The notes: generated by a model from the letters alone, not told the origin. Counted from the first letter of the stretch, positions 34,593-48,547 are shown. The stretch: DNA of 64,000 nt from Ophiura sarsii (GCA_035610835.1 CM069443.1:60453980-60517979), one strand, 5' to 3'. Made by a program: numbers and translations.

Positions 34593-37500
34593 CCAGTACT
34601 AACATGCCTAATATTAGTTCAGTAATCCTTGAGATAGACCTTGAAAGTTGGGAAGTTGTATGTTAAAACAATAGCTGTATGGAAAGTGTTAACTATAGCT
34701 GCCTTAAATACAGCAATACAAAAGGTCAATGTAGAAATTTGATCTTGAACTCCTTACACAATAATTGCATTATGGATTTGACCAGGGATATATTTCTTTT
34801 ATCAACAAAAAAACCTTGCTTTGCAATTTTCGTTTTGATATGTCAAAACCTGATTTAGAATAGATAATGGTCTTCAATACTTGGCCATTTTAGAGTTCTA
34901 ATGAAAAGTAAAGTATGGTAAATTCAAAATTCGGGAAACAAAAAGGATAATTTTCGCTCTGAAAATATAGAAATGCATAGCGATTTGGACGAAAATTCTC
35001 CCATCATGAAAGGCAATTTATGCTATATCTTGCAATGGTATTTGTGATTTTGTGTCCACGTCCGAGAAAAAGCAAAATGAGCAGCCATGACCATTTCTCA
35101 CCATTCTTGGCATGCCATGCATGGAAACCAAACCCCAACCTGTGTGTCCATCTAAACACCCTAAAGACTAATGGCTTGAGGAAGAGATGACCAGTCCACT
35201 CGGGGGTCAATCACTACTGCTCCCTATTTATACAATTAATTTGCTAAAATTAATCGCTCTGTTTACACTAGTTGCCATAACTGCAGTATTTGGAATGGTA
35301 CAGGCATCGTTTTACAAAAATAAAACTAGAGATATTTTTGGTATGTGTCAGATCCGGTAAGCTATCTATGTCAGTGTTGGGACAGAATTGTACGGAGGAT
35401 CTATCTATCCTCACTAACAAATTAATAATTAAATATAATTTATTTTATGTGGTTGGACAATAACTAGATGCGTGAATACAATATTGATTTTATAAACCTG
35501 TTAGGTTTAGGGAATCATCCTTTGATTGACATTCAATAAGGCAAAAAAAGAAAGAAAAGAAATTAAATTGCAATTTTGCAACTGAACCAAAAAACTGAAA
35601 ATCTAGGGTCACTTATGTTAAAAAAAGTTTTTTTATATTTCTAAATATTGTAAATATCATATTATTGGTGATAATTTATAGCAAATTGTGTTCTGTGTAT
35701 GTTTAACTGCAACGTAAACACACACAATTTGTCAATTACTCACTTATTTGTTAAATATTAAAATAAAAGTTTAAGTGTTTTAGGAAAGAAGAAAGATGAA
35801 TGTTCAGCATTCTTTCAAATCAATGTTCTTGTGTAGTAATGTTTACCCAGATGCTGGCACTAAAGACTTTCTTAGTTTGGCCCAAAAGATGTTTACATCA
35901 AAACCCAATAAGTTTAATTGTACTGGAAGTTACAATGAGCTTTGATTTAAGAGTAGATTAGACCACAGATCTGTGATTAGACATCTGATTAAATGACCAT
36001 GACCTGACGATCAGGTCACATTAAGATGACTCCAGTGCTCATGCTCCAGTCCAGTCCCAATAATTATCTCTCAAAGGGGCTGGACCCTGGGGATCTAGGA
36101 TGCCTATATTCCAATCAGCAGTAGCCACATGTCCATGTGTAAGCAATGCATTCCTACTAAACTATGACCTTGACAGTGAGAATATTGGAAGTGTGGGGCT
36201 ATAATACATAAACTGTTCAAGACAGAGCAGGCAGGATATCATAAATCTAAACAATATCAGTTTGTTATGGTATATTATTGCCATCAACCATGACCTTACA
36301 TGACCGGATTGTTGACATACAAGTTGGTATAGTTTGGACATGGTTTGGAGAGGGTAGTTTGGACAGGGTCAGGGGGTTATCAACACTGATTTGATGACTG
36401 GATAGATAGTAGATGGATACACAAACAACATACCAAGAGTTTCAGGACAGGTTGCCCGGAGGGCAGTGACTGTTATTGGAAAGAGGTGCAAGCGAAAAAA
36501 TATCAATCCTGAATTATGAATATATCTAAAACTGCAGCTCAGTCCACTCTCATCAGCTATCAGGCATGCAACTTTCATAATCAGAAGGATTCCCACTTTT
36601 GTTTACAGAAGTGAGGAAAAGACTTTTGCAATTCTGTCATTACTATTAATCTTTAACTTTGATTCAAGCAAATCTCCATTTACCAACTACCTGGGAGGGT
36701 GGAGGGGCCACGCTGGTGCAGCTTATTAATCTGTGTCACCCACATGGTAGTTCGGCGCCTACCTGATCATGCCACACTGTCAGCTCAATAATCGTAACGA
36801 TTTTCTTCGCCATATAATAACAGCCTGTCTGATCATTCAATTTCTCACCCTGCTTGGTATCTCTGCATTAGCGCTGTCCTAAAGATCCACCCAATTCAGA
36901 ATAAAACACTTATTTTTGATAAAGCATTTTTTGATTCAATGAGGCAAATTGAAGGTGTAAATTTCTCTCTGGATAGTATGCCATGGGAATTGGTAGTTGG
37001 GTGCTTCACTCATCAATTCCATTGATTATTGATCCGCTTCCATATCTCGTATGAAATTATCTTGTTAGAGGGGAGTTAGGCTATCATTGGCTGGCTACAA
37101 AGGGGCCTAACCCGGTGTGATGGGGGAAATTTTCAATAAAACGGAGAGAGGGGGGTATTTTAATGGGGGGGGGGGGGGGGAGGGGGTTAATTTAGTTATT
37201 GTCTCGTTATTGGCATGATTCAAAATTGTATCCATTAGAGCTCACTCTAAAACATGACCCCTCTCCTTCTGTCAACTGTAACAGGATTTTGGAAATGAAA
37301 ATTTACAGCGTTTTATTGCCTTGCCACACCAGTCAAATATGTTGGGTATGCCGATGACATCATTGACGGACCCGACCACTAAACAAAAGATACAAACGAA
37401 TGTTATTTAATATTCAGAGTTCAGAATTAGCATACAGTACATACAGATCTTAAGTTCACTTTGACTTGGAAAAAAATATTGCTCTATCAAAAAGCTAAAA

Positions 37501-38049
37501 CTAAAAAAACCCATTACATGTACCAATGATGAAAGGTTCCATCCCAAGTTTTAGTGAACATACTAGAGATGGAGACAACCACCTTGGTTTATAGCCCTAT
37601 GGGTACTTTGCATGTGGGTGTAGCTACGTGATAGAATGGGGAAATATGCTGCAGTGAGCGCACTGTAAAATATGCACGGGTGTTTAACCTAACCATTGAA
37701 TACACTGCATAACTTTCCATTAACTTTAGAAGAGCCTGTGGATAATATACTTGTGTACATTTAAAACGTCCCACGATCCCGTCTATATTGTTTTGAGAAT
37801 TGTAACTGTAGTTAGATAGCAAATTGTCATGTGTCCGAATCTTATTGGACATGTTTTTAAATTACACTCAGAAACCCAAATGTGGTAATTAATATAGCCC
37901 TTGGCGAGGGGGGAGGGGCAAGGGAGGAAGAGAGAGGGAGGCACCACAGCATTACATTTTAACAATACCTGTAACTGAAAACACAGATTAAAGGGCATTA
38001 TTTCATCACATTGTAATGCAAGCTCAAAATTGCCACTGTCTAGGCTGAC

Positions 38050-38560
38050 AGAGGCATCACTATATCAACCAAGGTACGTCTGGTCAAAGCACTCGTTTTC
38101 CCTATTTCAACCTACGGCTGTGAATCCTGGACACTGACAACTGCAAGCTGCAACAAAATCAATGCATTTGAAATGTGGTGTTGGCGCCGGATGCTAAGGA
38201 TCACCTGGGTCATGAAGAGAACCAATGCAAGTGTGCTTCAGGAGGTTGATGTGAAGACAAGGCTACTTGGGCTGATCAATTCCCAAACTCTCTCTTATTT
38301 CGGTCATATTGCCAGACGCCAAGGAAACTGTCTAGAGAAGGTGATCATGCAAGGCAAGTTGGTATACTAGTCTCAGCATGCAGGACCAGGCCGGCCAAGG
38401 TCATGATGGTTTGACGGAATAAAAACTCTGGTTGGGCATCCTACATGTACTTCAGTCATTTATCGATTGGCTGCTGACCGACGAAGTGGCGTGTCATTAC
38501 CAAAGTCACAAGCTGTCAGCCATGACAGAAAACGTACCAATCACCACCAACTACCACTGT
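38050..38560 (+). pseudogene. RTE-type LINE 3' fragment (reverse transcriptase C-terminus)
   Basis: The frame reads 'TKVRLVKALVFPISTYGCES', then 'WTLT', 'NAFEMWCWRRMLRITW', 'KTRLLGLINSQTLSYFGHI' and 'LEKVIMQGK'. This is the stereotyped C-terminal tail of RTE-like LINE reverse transcriptases. An in-frame stop follows at about 38368, yet 'GPGRPRS' and 'AADRRSG' continue in the same frame afterwards. Upstream polymerase motifs are absent, as in a 5'-truncated insertion. The fragment is dead and lies antisense to the myosin gene. Confidence 0.82.
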
Positions 38561-38873
38561 CTCCAAAAATAGACTAAAGAACAGATTTAATTTATTCTAC
38601 TAAATTTTGGTCAACAATAATAATATTGACAAAATCCTTACTTGTAGCATTGTCTATCCTACATGAAAACGATACTAGAAGATTAAAGGGATGAGTCTTT
38701 TTGTGTTCAAGAGTATAAATTGTAAAATGAGTTGTTAGTGATTTTTCTTTCAATTGGGATGAGGTCAGACAGCTTTCATAACTGATTATGAATAAAGCTT
38801 GAATAGTCAGTCAATCCTTCATAGTGGATAGTTAGAATTTATAGTAATAGTATAGTGACATTTTTTGTAACTC

Positions 38874-39084
38874 CTGTAAAAGTGACAATTTTCGCGCGAT
38901 TAATTGTTAGCGTTTTGCCGATTTTGACCTGTTTTTGCATATTTTTAAATTCACAATTTGTAGCTTCATCACATAGACCTATACGTAAAAAGAAATATAT
39001 TCATGTGTTATTATTTTCGCGGTAGCTGTGTCGAGCGTGCAAAAGCGCAAAAATAAATGTAGGCGAACATTTCCACTTTTACAG
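38874..39084. mobile_element. MITE, CTGTAAAAGTGGAA family (full copy)
   Basis: Left end CTGTAAAAGTGACAATTTTC; right end, read inverted, CTGTAAAAGTGGAAATGTTC. The interior shares 'cacatagacctata' and 'gcgcaaaaataaatgta' with the copies at 23871-23994 and 56677-56881. It is 211 bp long and non-coding. Confidence 0.75.
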
Positions 39085-39893
39085 TTGAACAAAGTGGATT
39101 GTTTGCGATTCATTATTTTTGTCTATTTTTTGCAGTTATTAATAGTAAAATACAGACCTGTGAATGTTTTTGTTAGTTATGAGGTACACACATTATTTGT
39201 CCATGCTTAGAAGAAACATAAAATGTGTATTCAAATTTGCTTGAATGTGTTGAATTTCTGTAAAACATGAAAATGGCCAAGTGAAAATAAACCATTCACA
39301 AATATTTAATTTAATGTTCCAATACTAGGAAAACTTTAGATATCATAGCGTCCTATTGTATTTGATCATAGATCTCTGATATGGTCAGTGACCCACATAC
39401 AAAAATGTATAAAGGATTTATTGATCATTTGTACAGATACATGTATGACTACATTGTTGAGTTATTGGCAATATCTACTTAAAGGTATAATATGTGATCT
39501 TTTCCAGGGGATGCCCTCAATCTTCGAAAAAAAGTTGGAAGCAGATTTTCTTGCAGTTTTTACTTTTCTGATCATAAATCATAAATATATTCCAAGTTAC
39601 AGAGCGATACGATTCCTAATAACCTCAAAATCATAGTTTTAGGGTGAAATTTAGAGTAGAAGCTGAAATGGTTTACCTTATGTATCGTATTTAGATTGGT
39701 ATCTGAGAACTTGCTGTATCCTATTTTGGTATAATAAACATATTATTACTCTGATGACAACATTTGTGTCATTAAATTTCGGTCCCTTTTTGCAATATTA
39801 TATTGATTATTGAATTATTGATTGCTGAATTGGAAATATTTCGATGGAAGGAACAACATTTATGCACACATGCACATTTCACAGTCCAATAGA

Positions 39894-39942
39894 TATATAA
39901 TATAATATAATATAATATAATATAATATAATATAATATAATA
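39894..39942. repeat. (TATAA)n microsatellite
   Basis: About nine uninterrupted copies of a TATAA pentamer. Confidence 0.95.
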
Positions 39943-40129
39943 ACAAATGCTTACTAAGATAACGAAAACACCTCAACACTGTTCTCTAGGTCTGACCGAC
40001 TAAGTATTTTAAAAATTGGGGAAACATATTTTTCGCACAAATAAATGATCACACATTTTGGTGTTTTTTTAAACCGTGTGTCCAAAAAATGGCAATTTTT
40101 TATATTTCGCTAGGAGATCCAATTCGCCA

Positions 40130-40270
40130 AATTAAATTGCAGCCAATTATATGATTTATAATGTTTATATAGGAAGATAATACAAATTAGTGAATAATAT
40201 TGCCGCAAACAGTTGACTTAATGCTATTTCGCTAAATTAAGTTGCCGTGAAATTAAGGTGTTTCACAGTA
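40130..40270. mobile_element. Half copy of the TACTGTAA..CACTTAATTT MITE family
   Basis: The right end, read inverted, is TACTGTGAAACACCTTAATT, matching the ends at 3413-3628 and 48232-48406. 'atttcgct' and 'attcgcca' words fill the interior. No convincing left end is present. Confidence 0.45.
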
Positions 40271-41804
40271 TGACTATATGAGCCTAAGTCCAAGCTACCA
40301 CATTGCTAACACACTGTCATTATTGCTCTTTTCGGTTTATGTAATGTTTCCTTAGTGTATTTAAGTGTGGAATTTTTGACCCCAAGATTTGCAAAAATAA
40401 AATCCTTGCAAAAAGTATTAAAGTGTTGTTCAACCTTTTTCACAGACTGCCCCAGTAGCCTTTCTACCTTCTTTCTGCAGCCCATCATAAACAGAGGATT
40501 CACCCCATTGACAGTGCACCATGCGTATCAACGTCCCTTAGCAGATCTGCTAAACTATGTCTTGTTAACCTTTAACCTCTTGTTGATCTACCATTTGTTA
40601 TGCTAGTATGCTTTGGTGCATGTCTCTCTCTGGGATGGTTAATGGTGCTTGTTAAATATTCTATTTGGTTGGTTGTGATGAAACCTTTCCGGGATTAAGA
40701 GATATCAAAACTATGGTATTTTAAATTGTATATTGCCAAAAAGGAGAAAAAGGAGTTTGGTTCAGAATCTTAAGGCTTTAAAGGTTTAGCTTTATGAGTA
40801 ATGATGCATTAAAAATCAACAAACAGGGGACTGACTAATTAAACATACAAAAAACAACAAACAACAGAAAATAAAATGTAATGCTTTGGATTATTTTTCA
40901 CTTTTCACTTATATTGGCACAAAACACCGTTTCATATTGCCATAATATTATTTTCAAATTAATTCGTTTCTCCATATTTAAGAAATCCATATCAAAATTC
41001 ATTTATCTTGTTTTATTTTCGTGGCATCCTTTGTAGGGCAGGCTATTACGAGTAGGTCATATGGGTTTGCAAGTAACATCCTAATAAACGAAAGAAACAG
41101 ACCAATGTACGTGTGAGCAACAAAAATCCATATTTGCCATTTCAATGTGATGCCTCCCTCGCTTGCTAACATTTCTATTACACTTCCACGTCATGTAAAG
41201 CCCCATGGCACTAGGAGTTGGTTCTTGTACAAATTATATTCTTCCTACATATAGGTCACAGTGCAATGTATTGCATGGACCTCTTATCATGCTCCCTAGT
41301 TACCTTTTGAAAGTTTTATTTGCACATAAGCCCCCTATATTTACAATGGCTGCCCTATGGTTACGCATCATGTGGTGATTCCTGAGATTCTCATCAAACG
41401 GGTTTATTGCAAATGTTTCATGTGATATGGTGACCGGCCTTTTTGTGATGTGTTCATTTTTTTTAAAGGAGAGTTTTGTTTTGAATAAGACTCAATTGAC
41501 ACTAGGTGGTGGTGCAGACAAATAAATAGGGATATCCATACAACATTTGGTGATTTGGCAGTTTGTTGTTGTTGGTGAAAGGCTATTTACATGCATTAGC
41601 TGCTGTTCATTATTGAAGCGAAACAAACTTATCCAAATATCTGGCGAGTGGTGATAGTGGGCATTTCAGCCTAATTCAAAGGTTCACAGGATAGGTTAGC
41701 TTGAACGACTGGTTGTTTCTTTGGCATGTCAGTGGTGTGTAGAATTGGCAAACTTAAACTTCATTATATGCCTAGTTTGCTGCTCTCTACTGCATGGGTC
41801 ACTT

Positions 41805-42161
41805 TTAAAGGGGCATTGAGAGATATGTATATGAAGGCGCCCTCAATTTTCCTGCAAATCAGGTTCTCTGCACCTACGTAATACTTGGCCATATACAAAC
41901 TAGTAACTTCCATCTGCCACCGTTTACCTTAATTCGCCGTCTATCGTGTAAAATTTTATGATTTAATAACTTTGATGTAGATCACAATATCAGCATCACT
42001 AGCCACATAAATTGATTCAACCGAATATCTATCTAGCGCCATTATTCCAACCCTTTTCCCATACATTATTACCATGAAGGGCTCCTATGTAACTTATCAA
42101 TTGAAACAATTCATTTTGTCCATATTTTATTTGTCTCGCCAATATCTCAGTGCCCCTTTAA
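41805..42161. mobile_element. TTAA-ended MITE, uninterrupted relative of 28643-29729
   Basis: Starts TTAAAGGGGCATTGAGAGAT and ends with the inverted ATATCTCAGTGCCCCTTTAA, 357 bp. It shares, in complement, 'aattgagggcgc', 'aagtatta' and 'ggtaaacggt' with the interrupted copy and so shows the empty-site sequence. Confidence 0.85.
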
Positions 42162-43823
42162 GCAAAAGCTCTACATAATAATTGCAAATCAGAGAGTATC
42201 AGTAGGCAGCTATAGTTCAATCGGGACATCTTGCACAAAGCCCTTGCACTCAACATTATTGCATTCAATTCAAAAAGTATACTTTGACTAATAGACATCA
42301 TTGACAACTTTCTTGTTAACTTGGTATAGGCTATAGCCTACAAAATCCAATTTTGACATAATTCCGGCTCAGTCAATGCACATTTTGTATTTTGTGTCAT
42401 GTTCTTTCAACTCATTTGTCATCTAGGTTAAGCTCTCCCACGTCAGCAGCTCCGTTTATAACTAAAGAACGGCGGCTCAGCAAATGGGATAACTAAGGGG
42501 GACTAGTATGTGAAAATGACACATGCAATCTATTTATTTGCCTGAATGCAGAAATAGGTTGATTGGTAAATTGCATGTACATCGATCGAGCAATTCCAGG
42601 TACTCACAACTGAGATTTGATGTAATTGCATTCTTTTCACTACTTTTTGGGTCAACCACCTTGCAAATGTTATTTTAGTGAAACCGAGTCATTTTGTACA
42701 TGAGTAAGTTGGTCTTTAATGGTTATTGATGGTATGTTCTCAGCAGTGCAATTTAATGTCATTGAACTATTGGACATCACAGGGGTTGACTAGCGAGCTC
42801 TACCAAATGTAATCCATATTATTATAGCGTTTCATTTATAATTCAATGTTTGCCCATGATTCATGCACTATTCGTGACTATTTAATGAAGTGACTTAACT
42901 GCAATTTTGTCATTGTTTTGGCAAGCAATTTCAGCGTAGGAAACTCCAAAAATCTTTTCTAATGATAAACTTATCTTAGTTAGAGGAATAGGAAGTCTAT
43001 TGGGAGTATATTTGTTTTCAAAACAAAATGATGCAAAATCCACAAATTAGACATGTAAAGTAACCTATGATCGCTTTATAGATTGATCGTTAAATAGTGC
43101 ATACTGGCTGTTACACCGAACTTCCCAGGCATGTTTTTGGAAATGAAACTATCAGGGGAGTAAAATGAGTCAATTTCTCTTCTTCTTTTTTTAGGGGGTG
43201 GGGGTGGGGGATCAGTCTCCTTACTGACTGCGCTAACTGGTCAGCTTTAAAAAACCCTCTTTTTTTGCCATTTGATAGCCAGTCGGATCATGGCACAAGA
43301 ACAAGATAGACCGGGCAAGGGCGCAGTACCAGCAGCTAGCACTGTAGGGATTTGTAGTGTGTAGGATGGTTAAGGGTTAATGACACAGTTGACTTGTCCT
43401 AATGTTACCTCTATCCTTATGGAGTTTACATTTGTGTAGATATAGATAGACAAATATTTTATGAACTATGTAGTGCTATCATCACTTGATTGAATTAACA
43501 GGCATTTTAGTTTAAGGGAACCAGATACAGTTTAAATGAATTGATTTCAACTGCGGTCAACACTGCCGTATGTGCAAGTGTCATGCCATTGGACCCAGAA
43601 ACACAACATTGAAGCCAGTCAGGGCAGAACTATACCTTGGGACCTTAATGTACTACGCGGTGACATGAGACCAAATGTACTTTATTACCAATGGCATTCA
43701 TATACACACGTGCGATTGAATTAGTTGCTATTTATACGTCATAGTCGCGCTGAAAACTCGATGATTTGTGCTGCAGTAGGTCTACACATAGATGTTGATT
43801 ATGAATCAAGTGGAGATTTTGGC

Positions 43824-43879
43824 AGGGGGATGAGGGTGGGGTATGAGGGTGGGGATATGAGGGTGTGGGGTGGGAGGGG
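43824..43879 (+). repeat. G-rich tandem tract, quadruplex-prone
   Basis: Repeats of 'atgagggtgggg' with at least eight GGG or longer runs in 56 bp, separated by 1-5 bases. This satisfies the usual G3+N1-7 pattern several times. The G strand is the template of the myosin transcript, so the pre-mRNA would carry the C-rich strand. Confidence 0.7.
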
Positions 43880-46334
43880 CTGCGGTGTGTTTAGAAGGGA
43901 AAAAAGAAATTTCATTGAGTATTTTGTTCAATAGCTTACAACCTCACAGACCTATAAATATTGAGAGAAAATAAACATTGTTCAAACAACCCAACCTCTC
44001 TGTCTTTGAATTTGAAATGTACACCTTTGTAGAGAGGATCCATTTCAGATCTGTTTATAACGTACATGTTTATATGTTAACGTTATCTACAGATACAGAA
44101 TACACTTGGCACACTTAAACAACAAAGCATATCCAAACACCCAGCTTTCTTGCCTTACTACTTTCACTTTGACAACTTGCATTGGGAACTACACCGGGGC
44201 GCAGGTGATTCTGACATTGTACTACATGGTACTAAATTAAAGGTTATAATTTTCCCCTCCTCCATTTGCTGTTGCACAATACCAGCAGCTAGCACTTTGT
44301 GGTTGTTCTATTTGTGCACATTTTGCAGATCATACTTTATCCATCCAAACCGACAAAAAAACCACTATACAACCATAATGCTGCAAGTCCAGGGGAGAAG
44401 CCGGGGTCAGAAAATCAGTAAACTGCTCAGTTGTCCCTTTAGCATGTTTAGTGATGATTTGCAAAAACTGTTTGTATGTGAAAGTATTACCTTAGATGGT
44501 AGCCTATAGAACAATACACTGTTGTTGCCACAGCAACCGTGACAATGTTTGTATAACCTAAGAGCCGCCATCAGCAATACCGCCCTAAATCTTCACCAAT
44601 GGTATAGTAGCGTATAATATTTCAAACTCGACAAGAGCCTTACTAAAGGGCTCCTAACTGATTGACCCCATTATTATGCCAAGGAAATCTAAGACCTTAT
44701 GGTGCTCATAGAACACATCAGACAGAGATGAGCCGTGACCTTTGGTGACAAGTATCAGGCTATAATTGTACATGGATCAGTTCATGATCCATCTTGCAGT
44801 AAACAGAGTATAGCGAATTGAGCCTGGCAACCAGACATAAATCAATCAACACAATGGAAACCCAAATAGTTTTTATTTCAAGTTTTTTTCGTTAAAGCAA
44901 CACAAATCATCAACATTTTCTGACAGGTACCTTTACTTCCTGTACCTGCCTGTGCAAAAAATACACCCACAGAAAGGACGGTTTGTCCGATATCTTCCTG
45001 AATATCAGTGCACCATCATTAATCATCTATCGCACAGGTAAATAAGACGGGGCTTGTCAGTACAGGTCTTGAATTAATCAGTGATGTCACATATCTTTCA
45101 TGGTACTGATGCGTACACACTGGACTATGTATAACAGCTGACGACAACATTCTAGCCGCTTCTCTTGTTGCGAGGGATTTCGTCACAAGAAGGTTGCCGT
45201 AACGTGTCGGCCGTTAATACTAGATGACGAGATGGGGGATACGTGGAAGATGGCGTTACATCATCTGTGATCATTGCTACCGTGTCATTGAATGTATCGT
45301 GTTATAAATCTTATACTTTGGGGGCTGATAAGATAGACATAATCATAATGTCAGAAACAAGTGTACTGTTTCAATTGACGGGGGCCCTCCCCTCAATTCA
45401 TAGCATCAGTGCACACAATATTTATAAGTCTGCCACGAGTAATCAATCATTAATCTTTTTAACTATTAATCATATCATTCTTAATTGATCTCTTATTAAC
45501 CAATTCAATTATGAACAAACATGTACTCAATCGAAAAATGTGATTCCTATTAAAACGAAACGATCAAAGAGATATTTACCTGACAAATATTGTACCCTCC
45601 GTCCGCCCTAAAACCACTTACACCGTCACACATTTTTTTTAAAGCAATCTGTACGTGAAATAAGTTGTGACCCAATTAGTGATTTTCATATCATCAAAGC
45701 CAGGTAAGTATCCCTTTAATTAGTCCAGTCTGGTATGAATGTCAAACTATGTGCATACCAGCTGCCCATATGAGCCCAACAACTCCCGCTAATTGATTTC
45801 CGTTTCTTCCACGTAGGTAGAGTGAAACACTACTGAAGTCTCAGCCGGCAGGAGGGGGCCTTGAGGAAAGTCTTGGCAATGATTCTATTCTATTCAATCC
45901 ATTCATATTAACAAAGGTCGTGAAGTATTTCAATTCTAATTTTCAGAACATTTTCGTGAACTGAATGTGCCCAAGACTTGTGAACAGTCTAACAAAGAGA
46001 AAAGCATTGTTCTCCAGGCTAAAATAGTTTAATTATTTGAAAACTTGAGTGTAACACAAATATGACACTTGACCCTCCAAGCATATTTTGTTGATCATAA
46101 TAAATGATCTTCAAATTTCATGGCTCATATTTCATTTATAGGGATGGGCAATACATATAAATAGATTCGCATGAGGTATTCAAGTTTTGAAGAAGACATG
46201 CTTGCCTTGTACATTTTAATCTGTTGCATATTCGATGCTGTTTCAGGTTGTTTTCCGACATTGAGATAGTATGTTTTTTTGTTGACAAAATAGATCTAAA
46301 AAGAGTTTCAAAAATAGCAACCTTTTTTGCTTAT

Positions 46335-46521
46335 AGGTCAATAAATGCGTATGTGTTGTTTCGAGAGAAATTAGACAAATCAATGCACGCGCGCTGATGT
46401 TGATGTGTGAATAATGGCACGACCCCGAAGGGGAAGTGCTATTGTGAGCATATCAACATTTGCGCAAGTGCATTGATTTTTCTAATTTTTCGAGAATCAA
46501 AACATACGCATGCATTGACCT
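46335..46521. repeat. Foldback (long hairpin) sequence
   Basis: The arms start 'aggtcaataaatgcgtatg' at 46335 and, inverted, 'aggtcaatgcatgcgtatg' ending at 46521. They converge on a centre 'gaccccgaaggggaag'. The sequence folds over almost its whole length with scattered mismatches, consistent with an old MITE. Confidence 0.75.
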
Positions 46522-46702
46522 AATTCATACACGACACTATACAAATAAAAATTCACAATTTAAGCATGATTTTGATCTATGTAAATGGCGACTAAAAACA
46601 CTTTAACAAGTTTGCTAACACCCGCAGTGAAAATCGGCGAACCCGCGAATCTTTAACAACGAATCAAAACAAAACGCGCACTGCGTGATTTGAACGGCGC
46701 AC

Positions 46703-46740
46703 ACGCGGAGTGCAGTGGACACTTTCAATGCACTCCGCGT
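46703..46740. repeat. Short perfect hairpin in a CpG-rich patch
   Basis: ACGCGGAGTGCA and its complement at 46729-46740 surround a 14-bp loop. The enclosing stretch 46620-46740 is locally rich in CpG compared with its surroundings. Confidence 0.65.
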
Positions 46741-47835
46741 ATTTGTAATTCCTGCTTCCTGATTGGTTCAACACTACATAGAGTGTATGAATTTATTATA
46801 ATGCATGTAAAGCAATCAAACTAATGTCTTTCTGATCAGAAGTTTAATTTTGTAGCCAGCTTGTTGTGTTTACAGAGCCTTATCAGATGACTTCTAAATT
46901 AAGACACAATATTATAAACACACATACATGTAGGCCTATATGTAACATACAGATATAGTTGCCAATGTTTAGTGATGATATTACTACCAGCTATTTACCC
47001 GCAGGCCATCCATCATACCATTACGTTTACGTGTTACGTGAGTCGTGTAGTCCAAGTTATCAAAGCATTCTTATGCTTGTCGGTGAATGGCGCTGATGAG
47101 GATCGTTTCAGGTTGTGACGATGACGACGTCAAGACAAAATGTTCCTCTGAAACTTAAACCGGCAGAGCATTATATGTTTTGTCTCCAATTTATTATTCA
47201 ATTACATTTAACACCATGACCTAACTCAACCCAACTTGACCCGACCTGACCTGACCCAACACAAAGCATCTTTACCCCTGATCCAGTCTCAATTTTTACT
47301 AAAAACCAGACCAGTCAATTCGAAAATACAGAATTTCACCAGATTGGACCAAGGATTTAGTGAACCATATCTAAGGTCATTCCTACTGGACACGAGATAG
47401 TACGATCAAATTAATTTCTTTTGTGACCTTGATGGAAAAAACCTGAAGGAAGGTACGTTTTCCATATCCAGCAAAAAGGAAGACAAACAAGGTTAGCTTT
47501 TTCCAAGGCCAGAAGGGTTCATTTTGATTCAGGCTTAACAACGATGCACCCAATGGTGAATTAGTGTTATCATAACAGCTTCAAACACTCATAATCATCC
47601 CACCTTCTTCCTTCCCTTCAACACCAAGCGAGGGCATTATCCCAAGGCTAACGGGTTAGCCATCCTTCCTGTCAATGCAATAATCAATTCCGGACTTAGG
47701 CTATCTTTTAGAATATTACCCTACCATTTAGGTACATGTCTTCACTGTGCCATAGACAGAAAATTAATTCAGCAATAGTTTCTACATAATAGGCCCAAGA
47801 CCGGGTTTCTTTCTCCAACGTAATGTTTTCATTCA

Positions 47836-47927
47836 CGTACCGGCCATTCTATTGTAAAGTGTTCCCATTTGAAATCTAACACGTACGGGCCATTCTATTC
47901 TAAAGCATTCCCATTTGAAATCTAAAC
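47836..47927. repeat. Two-unit tandem repeat, about 46 bp
   Basis: Both units contain 'acgta', 'ggccattctatt', 'taaag' and 'ttcccatttgaaatctaa' in that order, with a few substitutions. The last block resembles the ends of the hairpin MITE at 12111-12293. Confidence 0.8.
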
Positions 47928-48231
47928 TTTACTTAGTCTTATTTTCAAGTTGCTCCTACTTAGTCCTGTCCATCTAAGCAAGCAAGTTCATCATCAAATA
48001 ACTGGCCTGGTTTGGCTTAACCTGCACGTACCCACGATAATGATACCGAAATAACATGAAGATGCCCCATGGCTAATGATACGACCGTGAACCATATCAT
48101 CATTGACACAACATGTTGTGCATGCTTGTATCGTACAGGGGTTGGTCAATCCAGGATGCGATTTAAATATGATTTACATTACAGCAGTCGGCCACTACAA
48201 CTGCTGCCAGAACCTGAGGAAATATCGAACT

Positions 48232-48406
48232 TGTGTAAAACCACTTAATTTCGGGAGTGATTTAATTTCGCGAGGGATGTGGATTCGTGAAACTGACAAT
48301 TTTGCATTGAAAATAGCAGTAAAATTTCCAGATTCACAAAATTTAATGCCTGCTAAAATAGTAGTAATTTTAAATTCGCAAAATAATGTATCCATGTTTT
48401 ACAGTA
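48232..48406. mobile_element. MITE, TACTGTAA..CACTTAATTT family (copy 2)
   Basis: The left end 'tgtaaaaccacttaatttcg' and the inverted right end beginning TACTGTAAAAC match copy 1 at 3413-3628. It is about 175 bp long and non-coding. Confidence 0.6.
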
Positions 48407-48547
48407 TAATATGGTGTACAACTGTTTGTGCATCAATAACATAACACGGAAGACTAACGTGCCCAATGATTTAGGTATGATGCAGTTTGTTCCATCTAAG
48501 ACTCGATACATGCATACAGTATTCTATTTCCTGACAAATAGTGTTGC

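Noticed and set aside
37320..37375. Frame reading 'VGYADDIIDGPDH', resembling an RT catalytic box
   Set aside because: It is a single motif with no supporting RT sequence on either side and about 700 bp from the LINE 3' fragment. Too short to call.
39894..39942. Short repeated array as a possible CRISPR
   Set aside because: It is a simple pentanucleotide microsatellite without spacers, in a eukaryotic intron.
43200..43245. tRNA A-box-like sequence (minus strand, 'GTTAGCGCAGTCAG')
   Set aside because: No B box or cloverleaf follows at the expected distance.
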